This document shows, piece by piece, positions 46,684-56,747 of a stretch of DNA of 64,000 bases; within the stretch, counting starts at the first letter, position 1; every line of letters starts with the position of its first letter. This DNA is from Cryobacterium algoricola. GTDB taxonomy: Bacteria > Actinomycetota > Actinomycetes > Actinomycetales > Microbacteriaceae. The position numbers were made by a program, and so were the translations under genes. The notes below the pieces were generated by a model, which worked only from the letters and a program-made list of their open reading frames with translations, was not told the DNA's origin and made no database searches. The stretch is from assembly GCF_004402485.1 (NCBI RefSeq), contig NZ_SOFG01000004.1:1-64000 (forward strand), in the 5' to 3' direction.

Positions 46684-48858
46684 TCAGAAACCGGGGAGCA
46701 GTGCGACGACCAGGTCGACGAGCTTGATTCCGAGGAACGGCGCGATCACGCCGCCAAGGCCGTAGATCAGCAGGTTGCGGCTGAGGACGCTCGCCGCGGC
46801 GGCCGGGCGGTAGGTGACTCCGCGGAGCGCGAGCGGGATCAGGACGACGATGATGATCGCGTTGAAGATGATGGCGGACAGGATCGCGGAGGCGGGCGAG
46901 TGCAGCTGCATCACGTTCAGCACGGCGAGGCCGGGGAACACCCCGGCGAACATGGCCGGGATGATCGCGAAGTACTTGGCGATGTCGTTGGCGATCGAGA
47001 AGGTGGTCAGGGCGCCGCGGGTGATCAGGAGCTGTTTGCCGATCCGGACGATATCGATGAGCTTCGTCGGGTCGGAGTCGAGGTCGACCATGTTGCCGGC
47101 CTCCTTCGCGGCGCTCGTGCCCGTGTTCATCGCGACCCCGACGTCGGCCTGGGCGAGCGCCGGTGCGTCGTTCGTGCCGTCGCCCGTCATGGCGACGAGA
47201 TTGCCGCCCTCCTGTTCGCGCCGGATGAGGGCGAGCTTGTCCTCGGGGGTGGCCTCGGCGAGGAAGTCGTCGACGCCGGCTTCCGCCGCGATCGTCTTCG
47301 CGGTGAGCGGGTTGTCACCGGTCACCATGATCGTGCGGATGCCCATGCTGCGCAGTTCGGCGAATCGTTCGGCGATTCCCTCCTTGACGATGTCCTTGAG
47401 GTACACGACACCCAGGATCCGTCGCGCGCCCGCTGCGCTGCCTGCGGCGACGACGAGCGGGGTGCCGCCGAGCTCGGAGATCCGTTCCACGGTCGCATTC
47501 AGGTCGTCGAGGACTGCCGGGTCGACGGGTGTGGTCTCGCGAACCCAGGCGAGCACCGCGGAGCCTGCGCCCTTGCGAACGAAGGAACCGTCGGGCAGGT
47601 CGATCCCGCTCATCCGGGTCTGTGCCGTGAAGGGCACGACGACGGCGTCGAGGGTACCCGGATTCCGGAATCCGGTTTCGATCGCGAGGTCGACGATCGA
47701 CTTGCCCTCCGGGGTCGGGTCGCTCAGGGACGAGAGCGCGGCTGCGTCGATGAGTTCGTCGTTGTCGACTCCGGCGAGAGGGGTGAACTCCCGTGCCTGC
47801 CGGTTGCCATACGTGATCGTGCCGGTCTTGTCGAGGAGGAGGATCGTGACGTCGCCGGCGGCCTCGACCGCGCGTCCCGACATGGCGAGCACGTTGCGCT
47901 GCACGAGCCGGTCCATCCCGGCGATGCCGATCGCGGAGAGCAGTGCGCCGATCGTGGTGGGGATCAGGCAGACGAGCAGGGCGACGAGGACGGGCAGGCT
48001 CACGGCGGCGGCGGAGTATCCGGCGATGGGGTTGAGCGTGAGGGTCACGACGAGGAACACGATCGACAGGCTCGCGAGCAGGATGTTGAGCGCGAGCTCG
48101 TTCGGCGTCTTCTGCCGGGAGGCCCCCTCGACGAGGGCGATCATCCGGTCGACGAAGGTCTCGCCCGGCTTGCTCGTGATGCGCACGACGATCCGGTCGG
48201 AGAGCACCCGGGTGCCGCCCGTGACGGCGCTCCGGTCGCCGCCGGACTCACGCACGACGGGCGCCGACTCTCCGGTGATCGCGGATTCGTCGATCGACGC
48301 GATGCCCCAGATGATGTCGCCGTCTCCGGGGACGAGCTCCCCGGCGGTCACGACCACGGTGTCGCCCAGGGTCAGGTCGGCGGAGGAGACCGCGGAGACG
48401 CTGGCCCGTTCGGCCGCGGCATCCGCTGCCTCGTCGTAGCCGGCCACGAGGTTGGCGTTCGTGCTGGTCCGGGTCTGGCGGAGGCTGTCGGCCTGAGCCT
48501 TGCCGCGACCCTCGGCGACGGCCTCGGCCAGGTTGGCGAAGATCACGGTGAGCCAGAGCCAGAAGGCGATGCCGACGGTGAAGCTTGCCGGCACGTCGCC
48601 GCCGCCCGAACGGGCGGGTCCGCCGAGGAAGGGCTCGACGATCGCGAGCAGCGTGGTGAGCGCGGCGCCGACCTCGACGATGAACATGACGGGGTTTCGC
48701 CACATCAGCCGGGGGTCGAGCTTGCGCACGGCCATCGGGAGCGCCGCGACGAGCTGCGCGAGGTTGATCGCGCTCGACGCGCGTTTCGGCTGACGTACCG
48801 GGGTGGGCGCCGGCCCCTCGCCCCGTGGCGACGTGGATGCTTCGGTGACTGTTGACAT
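46684..48858 (-). CDS. kdpB: KdpB, K+-transporting P-type ATPase subunit B
   Basis: 724 residues. Phosphorylation site [17 protein letters not shown] (Asp near 340), TGES actuator motif ([13 protein letters not shown]), [15 protein letters not shown] and [20 protein letters not shown] hinge motifs, and [15 protein letters not shown] in the membrane. It hydrolyses ATP to drive K+ through KdpA. Its start follows a 33-residue micro-ORF by two bases. Confidence 0.96.
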   Translation of the reverse strand: MSTVTEASTSPRGEGPAPTPVRQPKRASSAINLAQLVAALPMAVRKLDPRLMWRNPVMFIVEVGAALTTLLAIVEPFLGGPARSGGGDVPASFTVGIAFWLWLTVIFANLAEAVAEGRGKAQADSLRQTRTSTNANLVAGYDEAADAAAERASVSAVSSADLTLGDTVVVTAGELVPGDGDIIWGIASIDESAITGESAPVVRESGGDRSAVTGGTRVLSDRIVVRITSKPGETFVDRMIALVEGASRQKTPNELALNILLASLSIVFLVVTLTLNPIAGYSAAAVSLPVLVALLVCLIPTTIGALLSAIGIAGMDRLVQRNVLAMSGRAVEAAGDVTILLLDKTGTITYGNRQAREFTPLAGVDNDELIDAAALSSLSDPTPEGKSIVDLAIETGFRNPGTLDAVVVPFTAQTRMSGIDLPDGSFVRKGAGSAVLAWVRETTPVDPAVLDDLNATVERISELGGTPLVVAAGSAAGARRILGVVYLKDIVKEGIAERFAELRSMGIRTIMVTGDNPLTAKTIAAEAGVDDFLAEATPEDKLALIRREQEGGNLVAMTGDGTNDAPALAQADVGVAMNTGTSAAKEAGNMVDLDSDPTKLIDIVRIGKQLLITRGALTTFSIANDIAKYFAIIPAMFAGVFPGLAVLNVMQLHSPASAILSAIIFNAIIIVVLIPLALRGVTYRPAAAASVLSRNLLIYGLGGVIAPFLGIKLVDLVVALLPGF

Positions 48859-48860
48859 GA

Positions 48861-48962
48861 TTACTGCTGCCCTTCCGTCGGGGAGTCCGGCGTGAGTGGT
48901 GACGAGGAGACGAACGGGGGAGCCGGCGTGGCCGAGGCCGCGGCCAGGGTTGCTGCGGTCAT
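48861..48962 (-). CDS. 33-residue micro-ORF between kdpA and kdpB
   Basis: ATG two bases after the kdpA stop, TAA two bases before the kdpB start, so all three are tightly coupled. It has a GGAAGG site within the end of kdpA. The product is low-complexity: [20 protein letters not shown] then a Pro/Glu/Gln tail, unlikely to fold. It may only serve to carry ribosomes across the junction. Confidence 0.45.
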   Translation of the reverse strand: MTAATLAAASATPAPPFVSSSPLTPDSPTEGQQ

Positions 48963-48964
48963 GG

Positions 48965-50638
48965 CTACTGCAGTCCTTCCGCGAGCGGACCCAGAGCGAG
49001 CACCGGGAAGTACGTGAGCGCGGTGATGATGACCGTCACGCCGACGAGCAGACCGACGAACTGCGTGCGGTGGGTCGGCAGGGTGCCGCGTGTCGCCGGA
49101 ACGGTGTCCTGGGCGGAGAGCGCACCGGCGAGGGCGAGCACGAGGACGATCGGCAGGAAGCGGCCGAGGAGCATGGCAACGCCCAGCGCCGTGTTGAACC
49201 ACGGCGTGTTGGCGGTCAATCCGGCGAAGGCGGAACCGTTGTTGTTGGCCGCAGAGGTGAATGCGTAGAGCACTTCGGAGAGACCGTGCAGGCCGGGATT
49301 CCAGATCGAGGTGCTCTCGACATCCGCTCGCACGGCGGGAATCGCGAAGCTCAGCGCGGTGCCGGCGAGGACCAGGGTCGGGGTGACGAGAATATAGAGG
49401 CTCGCGATCTTGATCTCGCGGGGGCCGATTTTCTTGCCGAGGTACTCCGGTGTGCGGCCGACCAGCAGGCCGGCGATGAACACCGTGATCACCGCGAGAA
49501 TCAGCATGCCGTACAGCCCGGACCCCGTGCCGCCGGGGGCGACCTCTCCGAGCATCATGTTCAGCATCGGCATCATGCCGCCGAGCGACGTGAAGGAATC
49601 GTGCATGGAGTTCACGGCGCCGGTCGAGGTGAGGGTCGAGGTCGTTCCGAAGAGGGCGGACCCGATAATTCCGAAGCGTTGTTCCTTGCCCTCCATGGCG
49701 CCGCCCGCCGCGAGCGGGGCCGTGCCGGCGCCGCCGAGTTCGAAGAGCGTGAGCGCGGTGAGGGAGACCACGAAGATCGCGGCCATCGCTCCGAGAATGG
49801 CGTATCCCTGTCGTTTGTCGCCGACGATCGTGCCGAAGGTGCGGGGCAGGCTGAACGGGATCGCGAGCATCAGAATGATCTGGAACATGCTCGTCCACGC
49901 GGTTGGGTTCTCGAACGGATGCGCCGAGTTGGCGTTGAAGAATCCGCCGCCGTTCGTGCCGAGCATCTTGATCGCCTCCTGCGAGGCCACCGGCCCGCCC
50001 GGTATGGACTGGGTGGCGCCCGTGATGGTGGTGACGTCCGTGAACCCGGTGAGGTTCTGGATGACGCCGCCGGCCAGGAGGACGACCGCGGCAAGGACAG
50101 CACCCGGGAGCAGCAGTCGCAGCACCCCGCGGGTCAGGTCGACCCAGAAATTTCCGATCGTGCCGGTCCGACGCTGGGCGAAACCGCGGACCAGGGCGAT
50201 TGCCACGGCGATGCCGACCGCGGCGGAGACGAAGTTCTGCACGGCGAGGCCGAGCATCTGTACCGAGTAGCCCATGGTCACGTCGGGGGAGTATGACTGC
50301 CAGTTCGTGTTGGTCACGAACGAGACGGCCGTGTTGAACGACAGGCCCGAGGGGATGGCCGGAAAGCCCAGGGAATAGGGCAACACCGCCTGGGCGCGCT
50401 GGATGGCGTAGACGAAGAGCACGCCGAGGAGGGAGAAGGCGAGCACACTGCGCAGGTAGGACTGCCAGGTCTGCTGCGACCGGGGGTTGACTCCGATGAG
50501 GCGATAGAAGCCGCGCTCGATTCGGAGGTCACGCGACGATTGGTAGAACGCCGCCATGTAGTCACCCAGGGGGCGATAGATGAGGGCGAGAACGAGCGCG
50601 AGGGTGAGCGCCTGGAGAACGGCGAACCAGAGGTCCAT
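48965..50638 (-). CDS. kdpA: KdpA, K+-binding and translocating subunit
   Basis: 557 residues, ten membrane helices. Selectivity-filter loops include [20 protein letters not shown] and [20 protein letters not shown]. It resembles superfamily K+ channels with four pore repeats. Its ATG overlaps the kdpF stop by one base (TGATG). The order kdpF-A-(33 aa)-B-C-D-E is complete. Confidence 0.96.
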   Translation of the reverse strand: MDLWFAVLQALTLALVLALIYRPLGDYMAAFYQSSRDLRIERGFYRLIGVNPRSQQTWQSYLRSVLAFSLLGVLFVYAIQRAQAVLPYSLGFPAIPSGLSFNTAVSFVTNTNWQSYSPDVTMGYSVQMLGLAVQNFVSAAVGIAVAIALVRGFAQRRTGTIGNFWVDLTRGVLRLLLPGAVLAAVVLLAGGVIQNLTGFTDVTTITGATQSIPGGPVASQEAIKMLGTNGGGFFNANSAHPFENPTAWTSMFQIILMLAIPFSLPRTFGTIVGDKRQGYAILGAMAAIFVVSLTALTLFELGGAGTAPLAAGGAMEGKEQRFGIIGSALFGTTSTLTSTGAVNSMHDSFTSLGGMMPMLNMMLGEVAPGGTGSGLYGMLILAVITVFIAGLLVGRTPEYLGKKIGPREIKIASLYILVTPTLVLAGTALSFAIPAVRADVESTSIWNPGLHGLSEVLYAFTSAANNNGSAFAGLTANTPWFNTALGVAMLLGRFLPIVLVLALAGALSAQDTVPATRGTLPTHRTQFVGLLVGVTVIITALTYFPVLALGPLAEGLQ

Positions 50639-50727
50639 CAGAACCTTTCCGGCTTCACGAGGGCGAGCACGAGGTAAGCGAGGGCCGCGACGGCGAGCAG
50701 GGCGCCGAGCAGGTCGAAGACGATCAC
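50638..50727 (-). CDS. kdpF: KdpF, small subunit of the Kdp ATPase
   Basis: 29 residues: one membrane helix ([20 protein letters not shown]) ending in VKPERF, the classical KdpF end. Start GTG overlaps the stop of the preceding 31-residue ORF (GTGA); stop overlaps the kdpA ATG. It stabilises the complex as a lipid-like peptide. Confidence 0.85.
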   Translation of the reverse strand: MIVFDLLGALLAVAALAYLVLALVKPERF

Positions 50728-50819
50728 AGTTTCTCGACTCCCTTGGCCACGAGGCCGATCAGGGCGAACACGGCGATGATGCCGAGAACGTAGACGATGT
50801 CAAGCACGAGGTCGGGCAC
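50724..50819 (-). CDS. 31-residue membrane micro-protein upstream of kdpF
   Basis: Start GTG with GGAG seven bases upstream. Sequence starts [20 protein letters not shown] and ends [10 protein letters not shown]: one clean membrane helix with a charged end. It overlaps kdpF by four bases, so it is the first gene of the kdp operon. It has no homology with kdpF beyond being a helix. Possibly a second accessory subunit. Confidence 0.65.
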   Translation of the reverse strand: MPDLVLDIVYVLGIIAVFALIGLVAKGVEKL

Positions 50820-51047
50820 AGGAGAACTCCATCCACACGGTGACCGCGCCGGTGCAGGCGCGGATTCCCCGGGGTCGGAACCGGGGTACTCCACAGGATT
50901 ACGCCCGATTCGGGCCGGAAAACGGGGTCCTCACGGTATCCATACGGCGCGCCGACGGACCCTAACGGTTTCTCTGCGCGCGGTGAGCTCCACCTTGGTG
51001 CCTGCCGTCGCTGATCGCAGCGAAGGCCGTCGGTGCGCGCTGGCAGA

Positions 51048-52868
51048 ATGGAAAGCGTGTACATACTGGTCGGTAGACGGGGCAACGGGGAAATCCTCGT
51101 CGAGGTCCTCAACGACTCGGGCGTGACGCTGGGTCCCGCACGCCCGGTGTCGGCGCACGACTTCCCCAGTCTGGTGCGCCACGAGGAACTCGGGTCGCCG
51201 CGCTGGGTCTGGGAGGACACCGCGAGCATCTACCCCGTCCTTCTCGAGGCCGGCGTGCGTGTCGAGCGTGCCCACGACCTGCGGCTCTGCCACGCGATCC
51301 TGCGCCACTCCGTCCTCACCGCCGCGAGCGAGCTCGCGAGGTCCGAGCCGAGCCGGTGGGACGCCGCCCTCGCCTTCGTGGCGGAGAGCCGCGATCCCGG
51401 CGCGACCCTCTTCGAGCTGCTCGGAGACGATATCGATGCCGACGGGGACGGCGACGGGCACGGGGACGCGGGGTTCGCGGACCTCGCTGCCGAGTTCCGG
51501 AGCCAGCTCGCGGCCGTCGCGGAGACCGAAGAGCCGGGGCGGCTCCGCCTCTTGCTCGCGGCGGAATCCGCCGGTGCGCTCATCGCCGCCGAGATGCGCT
51601 TCGCCGGGCTGCCCTGGCGCACCGACGTGCACGACGAGCTGCTGACCAGGGTGCTCGGGCCGAGGGTCGGCCCCGGGGTCCGCCCGGTGCTCCTCGAAAA
51701 GCTCGTCGGACGCATCCGCCTCGAACTCGACGACCCCCTCGTCAACCCGGACTCGCCGCCCGAACTCACCCGGGCCCTCCGGCGGGCCGGTCTCGCCGTG
51801 ACCTCGACGCGGGCCTGGGAGCTAAAGGAACTCGACCATCCCGTGATCGAGCCCCTGCTCGAGTACAAGAAGCTCGCCCGGTTGCTGAGCGCCAACGGAT
51901 GGTACTGGATGGACACCTGGATCGTGGACGGCCGCTTTCACCCGGAGTACCTGCCGGGTGGGGTCGTGACCGGCCGGTGGGCGACCCGCGGCGGGGGAGC
52001 TCTGCAACTGCCGAAGCAGGTGCGCGGCGCGGTTGTCGCGGACTCCGGCTGGAAGCTCGTGGTCGCGGATGCCGCCCAACTGGAACCGCGCATCCTCGCG
52101 GCGCTCTCGAGCGATACGGCCATGGCGGACGCCGGGCGCGGCACAGACCTCTACGCCGGCATCGTCGCCAGCGGCGTCGTCGAAACCCGGGCCCATGCCA
52201 AGGTCGCCATGCTCGGCGCGATGTACGGCGCGACGACAGGGGAGAGTGGCCGGCTGCTGCCGCGGCTCGCGCGAGCGTATCCGCGGGCACTCGCCCTGAC
52301 CGAGACCGCCGCGCGCGCGGGGGAGCGCGGTGACCAGGTCACGACCAGGCTGGGCCGATCCTCGCCGCCTCCCGGCGAGGCGTGGTACGCCGCCCAGTCC
52401 CTGGCTTCCTCGGAGGGAGCCGGCGACGCCGATGAGCGCAGGGCGCGCACCCAGGCCAGGGACTGGGGTCGGTTCACGCGCAACTTCGTGGTGCAGGGCA
52501 GCGCAGCAGAGTGGGCGTTGTGCTGGATGGCGGAGATCCGGAGGGAACTCCGGAAGCTGACGGCCGAGGTCGAGGCGGGGGCCGGGGCCGATGTTGGTGT
52601 TGGTGTTGGTGCTGGGGCTGTGGCCGGTTCCGCATTTGCGTCGGGCTCTCCTAGCGGGGACGGCGGTTCCGTGTTCGCCGACGTGCCGCACCTGGTCTTC
52701 TTCCTCCATGACGAAGTGATCGTGCACACGCCCGAGTACCTCGCGACCCGGGTTGCGACCATCATCGAAGAGGCCGCGGCCACGGCGGGGAGGCACCTGT
52801 TCGGCAGCTTCCCTGTCGATTTCCTGTTGACCGTTGCCACCGTCGACAACTACGGCGACGCGAAATAG
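51048..52868 (+). CDS. Stand-alone family A DNA polymerase (3'-5' exonuclease-like/polymerase)
   Basis: 606 residues, no 5' nuclease domain. The N-terminal half has a degenerate exonuclease-like region (AHDLRLCHAILRHSV). The polymerase half has motif A LVVADAAQLEPRILAALSSD, motif B AKVAMLGAMYGATTGESGRL and motif C FFLHDEVIVHTPEYL, so catalytic Asp and His-Asp-Glu are present. It differs from housekeeping PolA in length and motif A (DAAQLEPR for DYSQIELR). A Gly/Val/Ala-rich insert lies near 515-535. Probably a repair or translesion enzyme. ATG 51048 or GTG 51057 may start it. Confidence 0.85.
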   Translation: MESVYILVGRRGNGEILVEVLNDSGVTLGPARPVSAHDFPSLVRHEELGSPRWVWEDTASIYPVLLEAGVRVERAHDLRLCHAILRHSVLTAASELARSEPSRWDAALAFVAESRDPGATLFELLGDDIDADGDGDGHGDAGFADLAAEFRSQLAAVAETEEPGRLRLLLAAESAGALIAAEMRFAGLPWRTDVHDELLTRVLGPRVGPGVRPVLLEKLVGRIRLELDDPLVNPDSPPELTRALRRAGLAVTSTRAWELKELDHPVIEPLLEYKKLARLLSANGWYWMDTWIVDGRFHPEYLPGGVVTGRWATRGGGALQLPKQVRGAVVADSGWKLVVADAAQLEPRILAALSSDTAMADAGRGTDLYAGIVASGVVETRAHAKVAMLGAMYGATTGESGRLLPRLARAYPRALALTETAARAGERGDQVTTRLGRSSPPPGEAWYAAQSLASSEGAGDADERRARTQARDWGRFTRNFVVQGSAAEWALCWMAEIRRELRKLTAEVEAGAGADVGVGVGAGAVAGSAFASGSPSGDGGSVFADVPHLVFFLHDEVIVHTPEYLATRVATIIEEAAATAGRHLFGSFPVDFLLTVATVDNYGDAK

Positions 52869-52942
52869 CAGCCCGCTGAGGCAATAAACCCCGGCCGGTG
52901 ACGGTTGTACCGAAGACACCGACACGACGGGACGGCGGAGGC

Positions 52943-53899
52943 ATGAGAGAGCACGCAAAGCAGGCCAATAACGTTGGGCAGGCGGAGAAGTTCGAGGCGG
53001 TCGGGCCGGCCGAGCCGGCCGGGCAGGTTGAGCGGGGCGGCGTAGCCGATCGCAGTGCTGCCCACGGCGACATCGACACCGCACGCGCACACCTCGGCGA
53101 GTTCCGGGCCGGTCGTGCCCGAGCCGTCGTCGGGCCGCGCGGCAATCTCGCTCTCGTGAACACCCAGTGGATCACCGGGGACCCCGCGGTCGGGCAGCCG
53201 GTCTGGGGCGTCCCCGGAGTGTGGGCCCCGCTCCCGGTCGGCGTGTCCGGTCTCTCCCTCACCGCCACGGCGAGCGAGGGAATCATCGTCGACGGTGACG
53301 TGGTCGATGGTTCGGTCCTGGTCGCCGGACTCGATGCGATGCAGCCGTCGAGCATCCGCTTCAGCGAGACGTTGACGGGAACGGTGATCGCCGGGGAAGA
53401 CGGCGGTTATGCCCTCCGGGTCTGGGACGCCGCTTCCGAAGGAATCCGCGACTTCGGCCGCATCGATGCGTTTCCCTTTGATCCGGACTGGGTGGTCGAG
53501 GCGACGTTCACGCCGATCCCGGGACGGGGAGAGGTCAGCATCGCGCATCTGCAGGACGAGGGGCGCACCCGCCAGCGTGCCTTGCCCGGCGAAATCACCT
53601 TCACCAGGGACGGTGTCGACTACAGCCTCGCGGCTTTCGAGGACGGGCCGAGCCTGCTGCTCGTCTTCGCCGATGCGACCAACGGGGTCAGCACCTACAG
53701 TGTCGGCCGGTTCCTGCGCGTTTCACCGGAGGGCGACGGCACGATTCGCCTCGACTTCAACCGGGCCTACCTGCCGCCGTGCGCCTTCAGTTATAGCTTC
53801 AACTGCCCCATCGCACCGGCCCAGAACCGTCTCGCCATCCTGATCGAGGCCGGCGAGCGTATGGTCCTGGCCGCAGACGGTACGCCGCTGCACGACTGA
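52943..53899 (+). CDS. DUF1684-family protein
   Basis: 318 residues from ATG 52943; a GTG at 52898 is possible. The last 150 residues carry the DUF1684 signature: GRGEVSIAHL, GEITFTRDGVDYSLAAFE, then DGTIRLDFNRAYLPPCAFSY and FNCPIAPAQNRLAILIEAGE, where Cys and Asn/Arg residues are conserved. DUF1684 is a soluble protein of unknown function. The N-terminal 90 residues are Glu/Ala/Gly-rich. Confidence 0.85.
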   Translation: MREHAKQANNVGQAEKFEAVGPAEPAGQVERGGVADRSAAHGDIDTARAHLGEFRAGRARAVVGPRGNLALVNTQWITGDPAVGQPVWGVPGVWAPLPVGVSGLSLTATASEGIIVDGDVVDGSVLVAGLDAMQPSSIRFSETLTGTVIAGEDGGYALRVWDAASEGIRDFGRIDAFPFDPDWVVEATFTPIPGRGEVSIAHLQDEGRTRQRALPGEITFTRDGVDYSLAAFEDGPSLLLVFADATNGVSTYSVGRFLRVSPEGDGTIRLDFNRAYLPPCAFSYSFNCPIAPAQNRLAILIEAGERMVLAADGTPLHD

Positions 53900-54093
53900 C
53901 CCGATCGCCTCGACTTTCGGCGAGGTCGTCCACGGGTCGCGTTTTCCAACGGGCGGCGTCAGGCACGGGCTGCGTCGACTACTGGCTGCGTCGTCCACGG
54001 GCTGCGTGGGTTACAGGCCGCGTCTCCCAACGGGCTACCTGTTCGGGGCCGACCGCGTCGATGTTCGATGAGGAGTTCCCGTCCTTTCGCTGT
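53900..54093. repeat. Short degenerate repeats after the DUF1684 gene
   Basis: The words CCACGGGCTGCGT, CCAACGGGC and GGCTGCGTCG recur five to six times between 53928 and 54040, with a 3' part (about 54047-54093) that looks like a decayed piece of the 187-bp unit to its right. No gene is supported. Confidence 0.5.
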
Positions 54094-54592
54094 TCAGAAC
54101 GGTGACGTGTTATCGGGGTTGTCGGGTGTGGGGTCGAGGTTCCAGACATCGACGACCGGGACCGCTGGTCTGGATTCCGGGTTGGCCTTCCGGGGTGGTC
54201 GAATGTCGGTGGAGGGGTCCACCGACTGGCTGTCGGGGCGCCCGCGTCGAGGTCCGACGAACAGTTCCTGTCCTCTCCGGTCAGAACGGTGTCGGGTTGT
54301 CGGGGTCTTCGGGTTCGGGGTTGACGTTCCAGACATCCACGACCGGGACCGGCGGTTTCGGTGCGGGTTGGGGATTCCGGGGTGGTCGCGTGTCGGCGGA
54401 GGGGTCCACCGCCCGACTGTCGGGGCGCCCGTGTCGAGGTCCGACGAACAGTGCCTGTCCTCTCCGGTCAGAACGGTGTCGGGTTGTCGGGGTCTTCGGG
54501 TTCGGGGTTGACGTTCCAGACATCCACGACCGGGACCGGCGGTTTCGGTGCGGGTTTGGGTTTCTGGGGTGGTCGCATGTCGGCGGAGGGTT
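54094..54592 (-). repeat. 187-bp tandem repeat of the HNH gene 3' end
   Basis: The stop codon plus the final 40-odd codons of the HNH gene (ending PVPVVDVWN...PEDPDNPTPF) recur at 54281 and 54094, each exactly 187 bp from the next (54094, 54281, 54468). The middle copy is almost identical to the gene's own tail; the leftmost is more diverged (VDVWNLDPTPDNPDNTSPF). Between copies lies a shared 58-bp spacer. Because 187 is 3n+1, the copies are in successive reading frames. Confidence 0.9.
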
Positions 54593-55967
54593 CGACGATG
54601 TAGCGGTACCCGGCCGGGGAGGTCCATTCGATGCGACCGTCGCCGAGGTGCCGGGGTGTCCATCTCGTGTAGCTCTTCACCGAGTGGTGATACGGGCACA
54701 GGTGGGCGAGGTTCATCGCGTCGGTCTGCCCGCCGTGTTGCCATTCGACGCTGTGGTCCACGTCGGAGCGTTTCGCGGAGCGGCGGCAGCCGGGGAAGGT
54801 GCAGGTTTCGTCCCGCACCTCGAGCCACTTCTTGAGCGCCGCCGGGACTTTGTAGGTGTCGCGGCCCATGGAGAGCACGACCCCGGTCTCGGGGTGAGTG
54901 AGTAGCCGGGTGAAACTCGGCGCCCCCGCCGCGAGCCGCCGGGCGGTGTCCGGGTCGATCGGCCCGTATCCGGCCAGGTACCCGGGTTCCTCGCTCTTCC
55001 CGAGGAGAGTCAGGACGGGGACGGTGACATTGACCTGCGCGGCGACCCCGGCACCGGTCCCGTCCGGGGTGACCCCACCGATCAACACGTCGGTGAGTAC
55101 GTCCGCGGCGAGCTGGGTCAGCGTGCGGGTCTCGTCCGGGCGTTGCAGGGTGAGGGCGGTGTCGAGGGTGCGGTGGTATGCGGCCTGGATCTTCTCCGCG
55201 TCGCCGGTCACGTAGAGGGAGGCCATGCTGTCGTTGAGGGCCTGGAACACTATGTGGCGGTCTTCGACGCTTTTCTGGTGCCGGGCGGTGATGGTCTCCG
55301 GGTGGGTGCGTTCCCGGACCCTCCGGGCCCGGTCGGCGAGCTTCGCCACGGTCAGGAACTCCGCATCGGGCACGAGGACGTCTTCGAACACGGCGCGGGC
55401 CCGGGCGGCCGAAGCGGGGTCATCTCCCATACGGATGCTCCAGGCCTGATCCATGATCACTTGGGCGTGCCGGTAGCTGATCGCCCCGGAGGACAATGCT
55501 TCCCGGGTTGCGGGGAGTTCCTCGGCCAGGGTGCGGCTGGCCTCGATCAGGGTCTCCGTCGTGCGCCGCGGCAGCCGGAGCAGGGCGCCGACCTCGCAGG
55601 CGAACTCTTCCTTCGTGGCCTCCTCCGGCGACCACGGTATGCGCCGCCCACCGGCCCGCACCGCGGCCTCCGCCCGGGCCCGCCCGACGTCGGCCAGCAC
55701 CCGCTGCGCGGTATAGATCGCCGTCGCCCGCTTCGCCGCGGCCCGGTTCATTTCCCGGTCCGCCTCCTTGATCGCGTCATAGACCTCGGCCAAGGATGGC
55801 TCCACCAGGCCAAGGTGGCTGGCGTTGAGGTAGCTATCTGGAGGGACGTCAGGAGGGATGACGGGAGGGATGTCGGGAGGGATGTTGGCAGTGGCCCTGG
55901 GAGGGGTCCCTGGCGGTGGTTCCGCCGTGCTGTCCAGATGAGATTCTGAGGGTTCTTCAGCTGTCAT
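54468..55967 (-). CDS. DUF222 / HNH endonuclease (13E12-repeat family)
   Basis: 499 residues. The Pro-rich N-terminus contains IPPDIPPVIPPDVPPD coded by 12-bp repeats. DUF222 covers about 70-370 (DADREMNRAAAKRATA-like helices, RRTTETLIEASRTLAEELPA, ISYRHAQVIMDQAW). HNH nuclease: ETCTFPGCRRSAKRSDVDHS, VEWQHGGQTDAMNLAHLCPY, HHSVK. These multicopy actinobacterial genes are of unknown role and often associated with repeats. The tail is Pro-rich and repeated downstream. Start at 55967 is preferred, but ATG 55997 is possible. Confidence 0.9.
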   Translation of the reverse strand: MTAEEPSESHLDSTAEPPPGTPPRATANIPPDIPPVIPPDVPPDSYLNASHLGLVEPSLAEVYDAIKEADREMNRAAAKRATAIYTAQRVLADVGRARAEAAVRAGGRRIPWSPEEATKEEFACEVGALLRLPRRTTETLIEASRTLAEELPATREALSSGAISYRHAQVIMDQAWSIRMGDDPASAARARAVFEDVLVPDAEFLTVAKLADRARRVRERTHPETITARHQKSVEDRHIVFQALNDSMASLYVTGDAEKIQAAYHRTLDTALTLQRPDETRTLTQLAADVLTDVLIGGVTPDGTGAGVAAQVNVTVPVLTLLGKSEEPGYLAGYGPIDPDTARRLAAGAPSFTRLLTHPETGVVLSMGRDTYKVPAALKKWLEVRDETCTFPGCRRSAKRSDVDHSVEWQHGGQTDAMNLAHLCPYHHSVKSYTRWTPRHLGDGRIEWTSPAGYRYIVEPSADMRPPQKPKPAPKPPVPVVDVWNVNPEPEDPDNPTPF

Positions 55968-56094
55968 GCCGGTCACTCTACGGAGCACCACCGACATTCC
56001 ACCGGCATCCGCACGCCCACAAATCACCTGTGGAAAACCCGATCAAAGAGCGTTTCTGTGGACAACTTTTTCGGGAATCGTCACGCCGGTCGAG

Positions 56095-56709
56095 CTACGC
56101 CGCTACGGCCGGCCGCCGGCCGCGCCGTGGCTTCTGAAGATTGAGGCCGTGCCCGAATTGCCCAGGGCCGGCGGCGACCAGAGCGCGCTCAGTGCTGTCG
56201 AGCCAGGCCAGTGCCGCGGTCGCGAGGGCCCGCCGAGCAGCAGCGCCGAGCAGGTCCTGTCCGGCGCCAGGCCCGGGCCCGCCGCCGTTCGCGCCGGCGA
56301 GCGCGGGGTCGTGCCCTGAGGAGGGACCCGCGCCCGCGAAGTCCGCTTGCCAGCGCTGTCGATAGCGGGCAATGATGCCGAGAACGTCCGCGTTGGGGTG
56401 TGAAGACGCGAGTAGCACCCGATCGACGAGTTCGTTCCATTCCTCGCCGACGACACTGTCGGTCGCCGTCAGCCAGGCGGATGCTTCGCTCAGTCCGGTC
56501 GCTGTCGCCCGGTACAGGGGGAGTCCGTCGTCAGTGGTTCCGGCCGATTCCACCGCACCCTGTTTCACGAGCCGCTCGAGGGTGCCATACACCTGCCCGG
56601 CGTTCACGACTCGGCGTCCGGCCGTGCGGGAGCTGAGCTCGGCGTGGAGCTGGAACCCGTATGCCGGACCGATCGACAGGATCACGAGCAGACAACTGCG
56701 TACCGACAC
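56095..56709 (-). CDS. PadR-family transcriptional regulator
   Basis: 204 residues from a GTG with GGAGG five bases upstream. Winged helix: SVRSCLLVILSIGPAYGFQL then VNAGQVYGTLERLVKQGAVE. Middle helices EWNELVDRVLLASS. The C-terminal part is Gly/Ala-rich (NGGGPGPGAGQDLLGAAARR). A perfect 6-3-6 palindrome lies 24 bases before the start, suggesting autorepression. No obvious target operon flanks it. Confidence 0.85.
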   Translation of the reverse strand: MSVRSCLLVILSIGPAYGFQLHAELSSRTAGRRVVNAGQVYGTLERLVKQGAVESAGTTDDGLPLYRATATGLSEASAWLTATDSVVGEEWNELVDRVLLASSHPNADVLGIIARYRQRWQADFAGAGPSSGHDPALAGANGGGPGPGAGQDLLGAAARRALATAALAWLDSTERALVAAGPGQFGHGLNLQKPRRGRRPAVAA

Positions 56710-56732
56710 CGGGCCTCCGAAGCGAAAGATAA

Positions 56733-56747
56733 CTATACCGAGTATAG
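56733..56747. promoter_or_regulatory. Perfect palindrome upstream of the padR-like gene
   Basis: CTATAC-CGA-GTATAG, a 15-base inverted repeat (6-3-6). Its TATAC core may also be the -10 of the gene. PadR dimers bind such dyads, so this is the likely operator. Confidence 0.65.

Noticed and set aside
42803-48855. Several plus-strand frames of 540-730 codons opposite kdpD and kdpB
   Set aside because: Antisense shadows of Kdp genes with intact motifs.
54094-54828. Minus-strand frame running through the 187-bp repeats as a separate gene
   Set aside because: Its first part is the HNH gene read out of frame; only the repeated tails are meaningful.
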